A program made the position numbers and the translations under genes. Under the pieces are notes generated by a model. The model saw only the letters and a program-made list of their open reading frames with translations. It was not told the origin of the DNA and searched no databases. From Lacticaseibacillus nasuensis JCM 17158 (GTDB lineage: Bacteria; Bacillota; Bacilli; Lactobacillales; Lactobacillaceae), in the NCBI RefSeq assembly GCF_001434705.1, contig NZ_AZDJ01000001.1, forward strand, positions 62,001 to 126,000: a DNA stretch of 64,000 nucleotides. The letters run 5' to 3'. This document shows positions 16,960 to 25,796 of the stretch, one piece after another; within the stretch, counting starts at the first letter, position 1, and each line of letters opens with the position of its first letter.

Positions 16960-17249
16960 GTGCCGTCATCCTCGCCGAGCACCTGGCGGCCATCATGGTG
17001 ACGGTGCTGATTGTTGGCTGGGTGACGATGACCTATACCGTGTATCAAACCACGACCACGCCACTGCGGGCAGCCGCCTCCGCACGCTATGCCGCGCGGG
17101 TCGCCTTGCTGCGCCGAAGCACGCCTGGCGAACTCACGGTGCACGTTGGCTCGGCGACGTGGCACGTGACGATCACTTTGCAGAAAGTAGAGGTAATCAG
17201 TGATGCGGGGACAACCACCTACACGCTTAGCCGCGACGACCTTGATTGA
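16929..17249 (+). CDS. comGE: ComGE-like minor pseudopilin
   Basis: The 106-residue product has one N-terminal hydrophobic helix (AAIMVTVLIVGWVTMTYTV) and sits at the comGE position. The FTLxE cleavage motif is degenerate (SAVILAEHL), as is common for ComGE. It overlaps comGD by 31 bp, and its ribosome binding site is poor, so translation probably depends on coupling; the exact start is uncertain. Confidence 0.72.
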   Translation: MGSIIQQKQLSAVILAEHLAAIMVTVLIVGWVTMTYTVYQTTTTPLRAAASARYAARVALLRRSTPGELTVHVGSATWHVTITLQKVEVISDAGTTTYTLSRDDLD

Positions 17250-17709
17250 AACCACCGTTGCGCTAGCGGTATTTGTTGTGCTGGCCGGCTTGTGGTTGGG
17301 CGTGATGCACCTGATGGTCGTGCCGCTATGGCAAGATGAGGCCTTAATTGAAATGTTTGATGCCGAACGGGCGCTGAACGACTTGGCCACGGACGTGACG
17401 CCGGTGGTCCAGCGCCCAAGTTCCGGCGCAGGTAAGGAAGCCACGGAGTTAAAGTTGAAGCGATCGGATCAGACGTACCTGGTGGGGGTGGCCATCAGCC
17501 CGACCCTCAATGCTTCGGTGTTGCGCGCCACCGGTCCGACCGGCGCCGGTTATATGCCGCTGATGACCGGCGTGGCGGCGATGCACTGGGCACAACTCGA
17601 TGCCACCCACGTGACCTTTCGACTCGAGACGCTGCCGCGGTGGCGCGGCTTGGGCTATGCCCCTGGCCAGACGTTTGAGGGGGTGATTGGCCGTGCGCTT
17701 ACCCGGTAG
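17203..17709 (+). CDS. comGF: Minor pseudopilin ComGF
   Basis: The 168-residue product has the prepilin-like start LAATTLIETTVALAVFVVLAGL and a globular C-terminus ending GYAPGQTFEGVIGRALTR, consistent with ComGF. AGAGG lies upstream of ATG 17203 (GTG 17200 is equally possible). It overlaps both neighbours. Confidence 0.8.
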   Translation: MRGQPPTRLAATTLIETTVALAVFVVLAGLWLGVMHLMVVPLWQDEALIEMFDAERALNDLATDVTPVVQRPSSGAGKEATELKLKRSDQTYLVGVAISPTLNASVLRATGPTGAGYMPLMTGVAAMHWAQLDATHVTFRLETLPRWRGLGYAPGQTFEGVIGRALTR

Positions 17710-17875
17710 TGCCTTGATTACCGCCATCGGGATCTTAGCGGTGGTGATCATCGTGTCGACGGCACAGCTGATGCAGCTGGCCCAGTGGCAGGCGGAATAT
17801 CGCAGCGAGATTCGCTGGCAACAACAGGAGGTGGTGCGTACTTATCGCGATTGGTTAGCCATGCAGGCAAAATGA
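17693..17875 (+). CDS. comGG: ComGG-like minor pseudopilin, very short
   Basis: This last gene of the operon encodes only about 60 residues: one hydrophobic helix (SALITAIGILAVVIIVSTAQL) followed by a charged helical segment. ComGG proteins are usually about twice as long, so the globular part seems missing or reduced. A GTG start at 17693 has GAGGGGGTGA at good spacing; TTG 17687 is the alternative. Assignment is by position and topology. Confidence 0.65.
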   Translation: MRLPGSALITAIGILAVVIIVSTAQLMQLAQWQAEYRSEIRWQQQEVVRTYRDWLAMQAK

Positions 17876-17909
17876 ATCCGCTCCCGGCGCCGTTTCTCAC
17901 CAGTTCACC

Positions 17910-17938
17910 TTGAAACTGCTTTCTTGGATGGGTAGAAT
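17910..17938 (+). promoter_or_regulatory. Promoter of the ytxK-like/ackA operon
   Basis: TTGAAA and TAGAAT are exactly 17 bp apart, 40 bp before the GTG start. Confidence 0.75.
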
Positions 17939-17977
17939 ATACTGGTACGTACTGATGAGAATAAAGGGGGTCAAGCA

Positions 17978-18985
17978 GTGGCACAAGCGGAACTAAAGGC
18001 GTTGTGGCAAGCGCTGGAACAAGCGACGACCTTGCTACAAAAAAACCTCCACACGAGTTTTTTAGACGCCGTGATTGAGGCCGGTGAAGACCTTCAGTTG
18101 GGTATTCGCCACGAAGACGGGCTGCCCGATGCCGCCACGACGGCAAAACTCAAGGCGTTGTTTGCGCCGATCAACTTGCGCGATTATTCGCCCGAGGAGT
18201 TGCGCCAGGCCTTGCAGCTCGTGTTGGTCAAAGCCATTACGGTTGATGGCATTCAGCCGAATCAGCAGGTCACGCCCGATGCGATGGCCAGCTTGGCTTC
18301 CTTCATGGTGACGACGTTCATGCCGCACTTTTCGCCCGCCGCCACCATCGTGGATCCCACTGCCGGCACGGGCAACCTGCTTTTTGCTGTGATGAATCAA
18401 TTGCACACGGCAACTGGCAGCAGCTTGCACGGGGTGGGCATCGACAATGACGAGCAGCTGCTTGGCGTGGCCAGCATGAGCGCGGCCTTACAAGGGCTTG
18501 ACGTCGAGTTGTTGCACCAAGACGCCTTGGCCAACCTACCGGTGACCGCGGCCACGCTGGTGGTTGCCGACTTGCCGGTCGGGTTTTATCCCGTTGACGA
18601 GCGGGCCAAGCAGTTTGCCACTGCAGCCAAGTCGGGGCACTCGTATGCGCATCACCTGCTGATCGAGCAAAGCGTGCGGATGTTGGCCCCAGGCGGGCTC
18701 GGGCTGTTCTTTGTGCCGAGCGACCTGTTCCAAACCGAAGAGGCGGCGGGGCTCACCGCGTGGCTGACGCAGGCGGCGCTATTTCAAGGCTTGCTGAATC
18801 TGCCGAAGGGCTTTTTCACCAGCGCAACGGCGCAAAAGGCGTTGCTCGTGGTGCAAAAACCAGGTGGCAGCGCCAAGCAGGTCAAGCAGGTGTTGCTCGG
18901 CGAGTTCCCGGATCTCAACGACCGGGCGGCGTTTGCGCAGTTTGTGGACTCGGTTCACAGCTGGGCGGCGCAAAACCTGGCGTAA
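17978..18985 (+). CDS. Class I SAM-dependent methyltransferase, YtxK-like
   Basis: The 335-residue product resembles the catalytic part of N6-adenine DNA methyltransferases: SAM motif DPTAGTGNLLFAV near residue 128 and VVADLPVGFYP in the place of the NPPY motif. YtxK proteins lie next to ackA in many Firmicutes, and no restriction partner is present, so a role outside restriction-modification is likely but unknown. The GTG start at 17978 is 6 bp from AAAGGGGGT. Confidence 0.85.
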   Translation: MAQAELKALWQALEQATTLLQKNLHTSFLDAVIEAGEDLQLGIRHEDGLPDAATTAKLKALFAPINLRDYSPEELRQALQLVLVKAITVDGIQPNQQVTPDAMASLASFMVTTFMPHFSPAATIVDPTAGTGNLLFAVMNQLHTATGSSLHGVGIDNDEQLLGVASMSAALQGLDVELLHQDALANLPVTAATLVVADLPVGFYPVDERAKQFATAAKSGHSYAHHLLIEQSVRMLAPGGLGLFFVPSDLFQTEEAAGLTAWLTQAALFQGLLNLPKGFFTSATAQKALLVVQKPGGSAKQVKQVLLGEFPDLNDRAAFAQFVDSVHSWAAQNLA

Positions 18986-19018
18986 TCGCGATACGAATTC
19001 ATTTTGAGGAGATGCACT

Positions 19019-20209
19019 ATGTCAAAAATTCTTGCAATCAATGCTGGTAGTTCAACGTTAAAGTGGAAGCTGTTCATCATGCCCGACGAAACCGTCGTGG
19101 CCTCTGGGATGGTTGACCGCATGGGGTTACCCAACTCGATTTTTAAGGTCAAGTATGGCGATGGGCAAAAATATCAGGTGGAACAAGACATTCCAACCGC
19201 CGATATGGCCGTCGATATGTTGCTGAAGGCCTTGTTGGACCTGAAAATCATTAGCGATTACCGCGAAATCGAAGGCGTCGGTCACCGCATCGTGGCCGGT
19301 GGCGAACGCTTCAAGGAATCCGAGCTACTGAATGCGGACTCGTTGAAGGAAGTCGAGGCGTTGGCCGAATACGCGCCGCTGCACAACCCCGCCGAAGCCA
19401 ATGGCATCAAGGCGTTCATGAAGCTGTTGCCAGGCGTGCCGGAAGTCGGCGTGTTTGACACCTCCTTCCACACCACCATGCCGAAGATGAACTACCTGTA
19501 TTCGATCAAGCCGGAATACTACGAGAAGTACGGCGCGCGCAAGTACGGGGCGCATGGCACGAGCCACCGCTACGTGTCGCACCGCGCCGCCGAGATTCTG
19601 GGCAAGGATTTGAAGGACCTGAAAATGGTCACGATGCACCTCGGCAGTGGGGTGTCCATCACCGCCGAAAAAGATGGCAAGTCCTTTGACACGTCGATGG
19701 GCTTCACCCCGCTGGCCGGCGTGACGATGAGTACCCGCTCCGGGGACATCGACCCGTCGCTGGTCGCCTTCTTGATGCAAAAGCTTAACCTGACGGATCC
19801 CGAGGACATGATTCACATCCTCAACAACGAGTCCGGGTTAAAGGCAATTTCTGGGTTGTCCCCAGACATGCGTGAGTTGGAACAAACCCGCACGGAGCGG
19901 CCGGCGTCGCAGTTGGCCATCGACATTTTCACCAACCGCGTCGTAAAGTACGTCGCCGGCTACATCGCCGAAATGGGCGGCGTCGACGCGCTGGTGTTCA
20001 CCGCCGGCATGGGCGAAGGCGACAAGGTTGAGCGCAAGCGCATCATCGACGGGCTCAGCGTCTTCGGCGCCAAAATCGACGACGAAGCCAATGACGTAAT
20101 GGGCGAAGAGCGCATCATTTCTAGCGCCGACTCCAAGGTCAAGGTGCTGTTGGTGCCGACTAACGAAGAGTTGATGATTGCCCGCGATGTTGTGCGGTTG
20201 AGCAAGTAA
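19019..20209 (+). CDS. ackA: Acetate kinase AckA
   Basis: AckA converts acetyl phosphate and ADP to acetate and ATP. The 396-residue product shows the N-terminal INAGSSTLKWKLF phosphate motif, VFDTSFHTTMP, THLGSG-type MHLGSGVSI and the GHRIVAGGE segment. GAGGAG precedes the ATG at 19019. Only 33 bp separate it from the methyltransferase gene, so it shares that promoter. Confidence 0.96.
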   Translation: MSKILAINAGSSTLKWKLFIMPDETVVASGMVDRMGLPNSIFKVKYGDGQKYQVEQDIPTADMAVDMLLKALLDLKIISDYREIEGVGHRIVAGGERFKESELLNADSLKEVEALAEYAPLHNPAEANGIKAFMKLLPGVPEVGVFDTSFHTTMPKMNYLYSIKPEYYEKYGARKYGAHGTSHRYVSHRAAEILGKDLKDLKMVTMHLGSGVSITAEKDGKSFDTSMGFTPLAGVTMSTRSGDIDPSLVAFLMQKLNLTDPEDMIHILNNESGLKAISGLSPDMRELEQTRTERPASQLAIDIFTNRVVKYVAGYIAEMGGVDALVFTAGMGEGDKVERKRIIDGLSVFGAKIDDEANDVMGEERIISSADSKVKVLLVPTNEELMIARDVVRLSK

Positions 20210-20214
20210 ACTGG

Positions 20215-20239
20215 GGGGAAGGCAATGGCCTTCCCCTTT
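20215..20239 (+). terminator. Terminator-like hairpin after ackA
   Basis: GGGGAAGGC-AATG-GCCTTCCCC stem followed by only three T; partial termination is likely. Confidence 0.6.
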
Positions 20240-20257
20240 GTCAACGAAAGGGTTGCT

Positions 20258-20713
20258 ATGAATCTATTGAGTTGGGGCTATATCGCCATCTTATTGATTG
20301 CCCTCGGCGTGTCGCTGTGGTTGCGTCACGCCATCGTCTTTGCCGCCAGGGTGCGGTGGGGCTGGCGGTTGTTTTACCTGATCGGCGCGGCGCTGGCCGG
20401 TGGGCTGACCTGGCTGACGTCGGGCAAGTTCACAGATCTGGTCAGCGGCGGCTTCATCGTGGGGATGTTTCTCGTGTTTGCCTTTTGGCCGCGCGGATTG
20501 ACCAACGAAGCGCTGGTCAACGGGTTAGGGACATTGCGCGCGTATCGCGTCTTAACCGAGGTGCAACTGAGTGCCAACAATTCCGGCACCCTGGTGACGG
20601 CGAAGGTTGGGGCGGTGACCGTGGTGACGATGCGCCTGCGCGAAGCCCCGGCGCCTGTGGCCAAGTGGCTGAAGCAGCGCATGGATCCGCAACGGGTCAT
20701 CATCACAAAATGA
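20258..20713 (+). CDS. Membrane protein of unknown function
   Basis: No family is recognised. The 151-residue protein has three N-terminal transmembrane helices (about residues 4-24, 41-57 and 68-84) followed by a soluble region of about 60 residues (RVLTEVQLSANNSGTLVT...VTVVTMRLREAP) that looks beta-rich and cytoplasmic. GAAAGGG precedes the ATG at 20258. It may be expressed by read-through from ackA. Confidence 0.7.
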   Translation: MNLLSWGYIAILLIALGVSLWLRHAIVFAARVRWGWRLFYLIGAALAGGLTWLTSGKFTDLVSGGFIVGMFLVFAFWPRGLTNEALVNGLGTLRAYRVLTEVQLSANNSGTLVTAKVGAVTVVTMRLREAPAPVAKWLKQRMDPQRVIITK

Positions 20714-20726
20714 ATGATTTTCATGC

Positions 20727-20785
20727 AAACCGGGAGAACGGTGAAGCGAGCGCGTCAGCTCGCCGCTGCTCCCGGTTTGTTTTGT
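20727..20785 (+). terminator. Terminator before the amino acid permease
   Basis: AAACCGGGAG and CTCCCGGTTT pair around an inner GCGAG/CTCGC stem; a T-rich tail (GTTTTGTT) follows. Confidence 0.75.
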
Positions 20786-20828
20786 TGTGCGGCAGGTGGC
20801 GTAACCAGCGATAGACCGCGGGTTTGTG

Positions 20829-20844
20829 TATAATGGACCCATTA
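20829..20844 (+). promoter_or_regulatory. -10 box and overlapping operator-like palindrome of the permease
   Basis: A perfect TATAAT lies at 20829-20834. It overlaps a perfect inverted repeat TAATGG-AC-CCATTA (20831-20844), a position where a bound protein would block initiation. No regulator gene is adjacent. Confidence 0.55.
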
Positions 20845-20856
20845 CGGAGGTTATTT

Positions 20857-22209
20857 ATGGCTAAATCCGCCCAGCCCACCATGGCGCGCAGTTTGAAAAA
20901 TCGACACATTCAATTGATGGCCATCGGTGGCACTATCGGCACCGGGCTATTTTTAGGCGCGGGGCAATCGATTCACCTCGCCGGCCCGTCGCTGCTGCTA
21001 GCGTATGCGATTATGGGCGGCGTGTGCTTCTTCATCATGCGTGCGCTGGGTGAGTTGTTGGTGTCCGACGTCGACAAGCCGTCGTTCATCGACTTTATCA
21101 AGCAGTACCTCGGCAGCGACTGGGGCTTTGTCACCGGCTGGACCTATTGGATCTGCTGGTTGGCGATCGCCATGGCCGAGGTGACGGCCATTGGGGTGTA
21201 TATCCACTACTGGCTGCCGGGGTTGCCGCAGTGGCTGCCAGGGTTAGTCGCGTTGGTGATTTTGCTGCTGATGAACCTGATCAGCGTCGGGGTCTTTGGC
21301 GAGACGGAGTTTTGGTTCGCGTTGATCAAGGTGGCGGCGATTTTGGCCTTGATTGCCGTGGGGATTTGGATGCTGATCATGCGCTACCCGACGCCGGCCG
21401 GGCACGCCAGCCTGCGCAACCTGGTGGCATACGGCGGCTTCTTCCCGCATGGCGCACGCGGGTTTTTCCTGTCGTTTCAAATGGTGACCTTCTCGTTTGC
21501 CGCCATTGAAATGGTGGGGCTGACGGCGGGGGAGGCGAGCGATCCGGAAACCGTGATCCCCAAGGCCATCGATGAACTGCCGATGCGAATCATCTTGTTT
21601 TACATCGGCGCCTTGACCGTGATCATGGCGATTTATCCTTGGAACACGGTGCACGCTAACAGTAGTCCCTTCGTGCAGGTCTTCGCCAACCTGGGCATCG
21701 GCTACGCGGCCGACGTGGTGAACTTTGTGGTGATCACCGCCGCGGCCTCGTCCTGCAACTCCGCGCTATTTTCCACCGGCCGGTTGTTGTTCTCGCTGAG
21801 TCTGACCAGCACGTCGCCGCGCGTGCGGCGGTTGGCCAAGCTCTCGCGGCGCCAGGTGCCGGCGCGGGCGACGCTGGTGTCGGCGTTAATCGTCGCCGGC
21901 GCGGTGGTGTTGAACCTCGTGTTGCCAAGCGCGGTGTTCACGCTGATTTCAAGCGTGGCGACGACGAGTTTTCTGTTTATTTGGAGCATGATCGTCTTGG
22001 CCCACCTGCGCTACCGCCGGGCGCATCCCGGTGGTGGGCGCTTCCCGGCGCCGTGGTTCCCCTGGGGTGACTATGTTGTGTTGGCATTTTTGGCCGCGGT
22101 GTTCGTGATCATGTTGTTCACGACGACGACGGCCGTGTCCGCCGGGGTGGCCATCTTATGGGTGGTGGTGCTGTACGGCGCGCGCCGGTGGTGGCGCAAA
22201 ACAAATTGA
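20857..22209 (+). CDS. APC family amino acid permease, CycA-like
   Basis: The product is a 450-residue amino acid importer of the AAT family with about 12 transmembrane helices. The start SLKNRHIQLMAIGGTIGTG and the segments SFAAIEMVGLTAGEASDP and ITAAASSCNSALFSTGR closely resemble the D-alanine/D-serine/glycine transporter CycA, so small neutral D- or L-amino acids are the likely substrates (inferred). CGGAGG precedes the ATG. It is monocistronic. Confidence 0.9.
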   Translation: MAKSAQPTMARSLKNRHIQLMAIGGTIGTGLFLGAGQSIHLAGPSLLLAYAIMGGVCFFIMRALGELLVSDVDKPSFIDFIKQYLGSDWGFVTGWTYWICWLAIAMAEVTAIGVYIHYWLPGLPQWLPGLVALVILLLMNLISVGVFGETEFWFALIKVAAILALIAVGIWMLIMRYPTPAGHASLRNLVAYGGFFPHGARGFFLSFQMVTFSFAAIEMVGLTAGEASDPETVIPKAIDELPMRIILFYIGALTVIMAIYPWNTVHANSSPFVQVFANLGIGYAADVVNFVVITAAASSCNSALFSTGRLLFSLSLTSTSPRVRRLAKLSRRQVPARATLVSALIVAGAVVLNLVLPSAVFTLISSVATTSFLFIWSMIVLAHLRYRRAHPGGGRFPAPWFPWGDYVVLAFLAAVFVIMLFTTTTAVSAGVAILWVVVLYGARRWWRKTN

Positions 22210-22216
22210 TGAATTG

Positions 22217-22249
22217 GGTGGCTCGGCGCAAACGCCGAGCCACCTTTTT
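22217..22249 (+). terminator. Terminator after the permease
   Basis: A perfect 12-bp stem (GGTGGCTCGGCG / CGCCGAGCCACC) with loop CAAA is followed by TTTTT. Confidence 0.95.
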
Positions 22250-22337
22250 GCTTGCATCGGCGCCTGTCAAGTTGGTACGGTGGAGGCAGGAAGGGCCCCT
22301 GCGACTTCACATAAAGTTTTGACCAAATGGGGCTAGT

Positions 22338-22366
22338 TTGTGCTTCATGTTAGATTGAGTTAACAT
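22338..22366 (+). promoter_or_regulatory. Candidate promoter of the GH65 operon
   Basis: TTGTGC and TAACAT are 17 bp apart. Several other AT-rich hexamers overlap downstream (TAATAT, TATACT), so the exact start is uncertain. Confidence 0.45.
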
Positions 22367-22399
22367 AATATGTATACTTTACTGAAAAGGGGCGAGCGT

Positions 22400-25123
22400 T
22401 TGAATACTGTTTCTCTGAAAATTTTACCCGACGCCATCGCGGTGACGTTGCCGGCCGGCGCGACTGCCGATCAGCTGCGCATCACCGACGATCCCGACCA
22501 AAGCATCGGCGATAACCTCGAAAATCTGCGGGTGCAGCTGGTCGGCATCGATTTTGCCGCCATCATTATTGAAAATCCCTTGAGCTATCCCTTTTCTGAT
22601 ACGGTTGTTGGCTTTCACGGCGGGCGGATCGACATCGGCTTAGCGTTGACCAACATGTTTAACGTGCCGGTGGTGGCCCAGCCGACGGTCAAGCGCATTG
22701 GCCTAGCCGAAGCCCTAAACGCCAAGCGCGAGCAGGCCAGCTGGCATCTCGATTATTACGGGCAGTACCAAGGCAAGCGCAACCGCGGCCAAGAGGCGAT
22801 GCTCACCATCGGCAACGGTTTTTATGGCTTGCGCGGTGCGTATGTTGAGGCGCAAGCCGACGCGGATAATTATCCCGGCCTGTACGTCGCCGGCGTGTAT
22901 AACCAAACCACGACGACCATTAATGGCCGCGACGTGACCAACGAGGACCTGGTCAACCTGCCGAATGTGCAGGCGCTGACGGTGTCGATCGACCAAGGCA
23001 ACCCGATTCGGATTCGTCACCGCGACATCCACGATATTTATCGCAGCCTCGACCTGCGCACCGGCCGGCTGACGACGACCTTGATGCTGGCGCTGGCCAC
23101 CGGGCACCAGCTGATGATCCAAACGCAAAAAGTCGCGGGCATGAACCACTGGCACCAGCTGGGGTTGCGCTATGCCATCACGCCGCTGAATTTTGCCGGC
23201 ACGATTCAAATCAGCGCGACAATTGACGGCGACGTGGTCAACGGCAACGTCGACCGCTATGCGCAATTCGACCAGCACCACGTGGCGGTGACCGGCATGG
23301 CCAGTGCCGGCGAGCGCGCGCTGTTAACCGGCCAAACCAAAACCAGTCACATCGAATTCGCCTTAGGCAGCAAACTCACGACCGGCGCCAAGGCCACGCC
23401 GGTGACCACTACCACCGGCGCCAAGGCGATTCGCCAAAGCCTGACGCTCGACGTGCAGCCCGGTGAAACCTACACCGTGGACAAAACCGTGGCAATTTTT
23501 ACCAGTCGTGAAACCAGCGGTGCGCTGGACACGGCGGTGTGGGAGGAACTGGCTGGTGCCGACTTCGACCATATTACCGCCGACAGCGCGGCGTATTACC
23601 GCCACCTGTGGCAAACCAGCGACATCACCGTCGACGGCGACTTGATCAGCCAAAAGCTGTTGCGGGTCAACGCGTTTCACCTGGCCGTGGCGGGTGGGGC
23701 GCTGGCCAGCGGGCAACTGGACGCCTCGGTTGGCGCCCGCGGGTTGCACGGCGAGGCTTACCGTGGCCACGTGTTTTGGGACGAGCTCTTCGTGATGCCG
23801 GCGTATATCGACCAGTCGCCTGAGATTGCCAAGCAAATGCTGCTGTATCGCTACCGGCGCCTGCCGGCTGCGCGGGAGGCGGCCAAGGCGGCGGGCAACG
23901 CCGGGGCAATGTTTCCCTGGCAATCCGCCAGCCGCGGCGACGAGCAGGCGCAAAGCCTGCACCTCAATCCCTTGACCAACCAGTGGGACCCGGATTACTC
24001 GCGGCGCCAGCGCCACGTCAGCCTGGCGATTGCCTATAACGTGTGGCTGTACTGGCACACTACCGGCGATGACGCATTCATGCGCGACAACGGCTTGGAA
24101 ATGCTGCTGAGCATTGGCAAGTTTTGGTTGAGCAAGGCCGAGCTTGATCCGCAAACCAAGCAGTATCACATCAGCGGCGTGATGGGGCCCGATGAATTCC
24201 ACGAAGGCTATCCCAACGCCAAAACGGCGGGGCTCACCGATAATACCTACACGAATCTATTGGTGGCGTGGCTGCTCGGCACCCTGCAGCAATTGCAGGC
24301 CCCGTTTGCGAAGAACTGGGCCCAAGCCGCGCAAGCCAGCGACTGGCAAGCCGCCGACACCAAGCTGGCCAAGGCAGTTCAGCAGCACCTGGCGATTCCC
24401 GTCAACCGCGATGGCATTCTCGGCCAGTTCGCCGGTTACTTTAAGTTGCCGACGCTGGATTTTGACGCGTATCGCAAACAATATGGCGACATCTCGCGGC
24501 TGGATCGGATCTTAAAGGCGGCGGGCAAGACGCCGGATGCCTATCAGGTGGCCAAACAGGCCGATACCTTGATGGCCTGGTACCTGTTGCCGCAAGCCAC
24601 AATGCAGCACCTGCTGAAGGGCCTCGGGGTGAAGTTGCCACCGGATTATTTTGCCCAGAACCTGCAGTTTTACCTCGACCGCACCACGCACGGGTCGACG
24701 CTGTCGCGAATCGTCTACGCGGCCTTGACCTTAATGGCCGGGCGCAGCGACCAATCCTGGCAGTTTTACCACCAGGCGCTGTTCTCGGATTACTGGGACA
24801 TTCAAGGCGGCACCACCGCTGAAGGGATTCACCTCGGGGTGATGGGCGCGACCTTGAACGTGGCCACGCAGGTGTATGGCGGCGCCGACCTGCGCGGCCC
24901 GCAGCCGACAATCACGCCGCACCTGCCGGATCACTGGACCAAGTTAAGTTTTTCGCTGCGGTGGCACGGTACCGTGCTACGCGTCACGGAAACAGCCGCC
25001 ACCATCACGGTGCAGGCCGATCACGACTTGACGCTGCAGGTGCTCGGCCGGTCGTTATCGTTGACGGCTAACCAGGCGCAGACGGTGACAATGGGAAAGG
25101 ATGAGGAACATGAGTCGCTTTGA
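22400..25123 (+). CDS. Glycoside hydrolase family 65 protein with N-terminal extension
   Basis: GH65 enzymes mostly phosphorolyse alpha-glucobioses (maltose, trehalose, kojibiose, nigerose) to beta-glucose 1-phosphate. Of the 907 residues, roughly the first 110 precede the family N-terminal domain, which begins near SWHLDYYGQ and IGNGFYGLRGAY; common phosphorylases are about 750. The catalytic barrel shows HVFWDELFVMP and GVMGPDEFHEGY with the general-acid Glu. These match the less-studied GH65 type found in actinobacteria rather than classical maltose phosphorylase, so the substrate is left open. The TTG start at 22400 has AAAAGGGG upstream; ATG 22370 has no ribosome binding site and overlaps promoter-like sequence. 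Confidence 0.88.
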   Translation: MNTVSLKILPDAIAVTLPAGATADQLRITDDPDQSIGDNLENLRVQLVGIDFAAIIIENPLSYPFSDTVVGFHGGRIDIGLALTNMFNVPVVAQPTVKRIGLAEALNAKREQASWHLDYYGQYQGKRNRGQEAMLTIGNGFYGLRGAYVEAQADADNYPGLYVAGVYNQTTTTINGRDVTNEDLVNLPNVQALTVSIDQGNPIRIRHRDIHDIYRSLDLRTGRLTTTLMLALATGHQLMIQTQKVAGMNHWHQLGLRYAITPLNFAGTIQISATIDGDVVNGNVDRYAQFDQHHVAVTGMASAGERALLTGQTKTSHIEFALGSKLTTGAKATPVTTTTGAKAIRQSLTLDVQPGETYTVDKTVAIFTSRETSGALDTAVWEELAGADFDHITADSAAYYRHLWQTSDITVDGDLISQKLLRVNAFHLAVAGGALASGQLDASVGARGLHGEAYRGHVFWDELFVMPAYIDQSPEIAKQMLLYRYRRLPAAREAAKAAGNAGAMFPWQSASRGDEQAQSLHLNPLTNQWDPDYSRRQRHVSLAIAYNVWLYWHTTGDDAFMRDNGLEMLLSIGKFWLSKAELDPQTKQYHISGVMGPDEFHEGYPNAKTAGLTDNTYTNLLVAWLLGTLQQLQAPFAKNWAQAAQASDWQAADTKLAKAVQQHLAIPVNRDGILGQFAGYFKLPTLDFDAYRKQYGDISRLDRILKAAGKTPDAYQVAKQADTLMAWYLLPQATMQHLLKGLGVKLPPDYFAQNLQFYLDRTTHGSTLSRIVYAALTLMAGRSDQSWQFYHQALFSDYWDIQGGTTAEGIHLGVMGATLNVATQVYGGADLRGPQPTITPHLPDHWTKLSFSLRWHGTVLRVTETAATITVQADHDLTLQVLGRSLSLTANQAQTVTMGKDEEHESL

Positions 25124-25796
25124 ACAGTTACAAGGCGCACTATTTGATTTAGACGGGGTGATCACGGACACCGCGCGGCTGCACGCGAAGGCGTGGCAAG
25201 CCGTAGCGACCCAGGTCGGCGCCGACTGGACGCCGGCGCTGGCCGATTCCCTGAAGGGCATCGACCGCATGAGCAGCCTCGAGCTGATCCTGCGCGCAGC
25301 CGGCAAGCAAGACGCATATAGCGCGACGGAAAAACAGGCGCTGGCCACGGCGAAAAACGAGCGTTACTTGGCGCTGGTCGACACGCTGACGCCTGCGGAT
25401 ATCTTACCGGGCATCGAGGCGTTTGTCGGCGAGTTGAAGAATCACGGCTTCCGGATTGCCTTGGCGTCGGCGTCGAAAAATGCGCCGAAAGTGCTCGCTC
25501 GGCTCGGCCTGGCCGCAGACTTTCCGCACATCGTCGACCCCGCCACGCTTCAACACGGCAAGCCGGATCCGGAAATCTTCGAGCGGGCCGCCGCCAGCAT
25601 TCAGCTACCGGCTACTGCCTGCTTCGGTGTGGAAGACGCCGCGGCTGGTGTGACAGCGATTCGCCGGTCGGGGGCGCTGGCGGTGGGCATTGGCGACCCG
25701 GCGGTGTTGCGCGATGCGGATCTGGTTTTCGCCAACACCGGTGACTTGACGCTTTCGGCGCTGCAACAACGATTGGCGGGTGACGCCCATGCCTAA
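25110..25796 (+). CDS. pgmB: Beta-phosphoglucomutase
   Basis: PgmB converts beta-glucose 1-phosphate to glucose 6-phosphate, feeding glycolysis. The 228-residue HAD-superfamily product has FDLDGVITDTARLH (nucleophile and acid/base Asp), ALASASKNA, GKPDPEIF and GVEDAAAGV. It overlaps the GH65 gene by 14 bp, which fits a phosphorolysis pathway. The ATG at 25110 has GAGGAA upstream. Confidence 0.93.
   Translation: MSRFEQLQGALFDLDGVITDTARLHAKAWQAVATQVGADWTPALADSLKGIDRMSSLELILRAAGKQDAYSATEKQALATAKNERYLALVDTLTPADILPGIEAFVGELKNHGFRIALASASKNAPKVLARLGLAADFPHIVDPATLQHGKPDPEIFERAAASIQLPATACFGVEDAAAGVTAIRRSGALAVGIGDPAVLRDADLVFANTGDLTLSALQQRLAGDAHA

Noticed and set aside
17978-18985. DNA methyltransferase of a restriction-modification system
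   Set aside because: There is no nuclease or specificity gene nearby, the NPPY motif is altered, and the position before ackA is that of YtxK.
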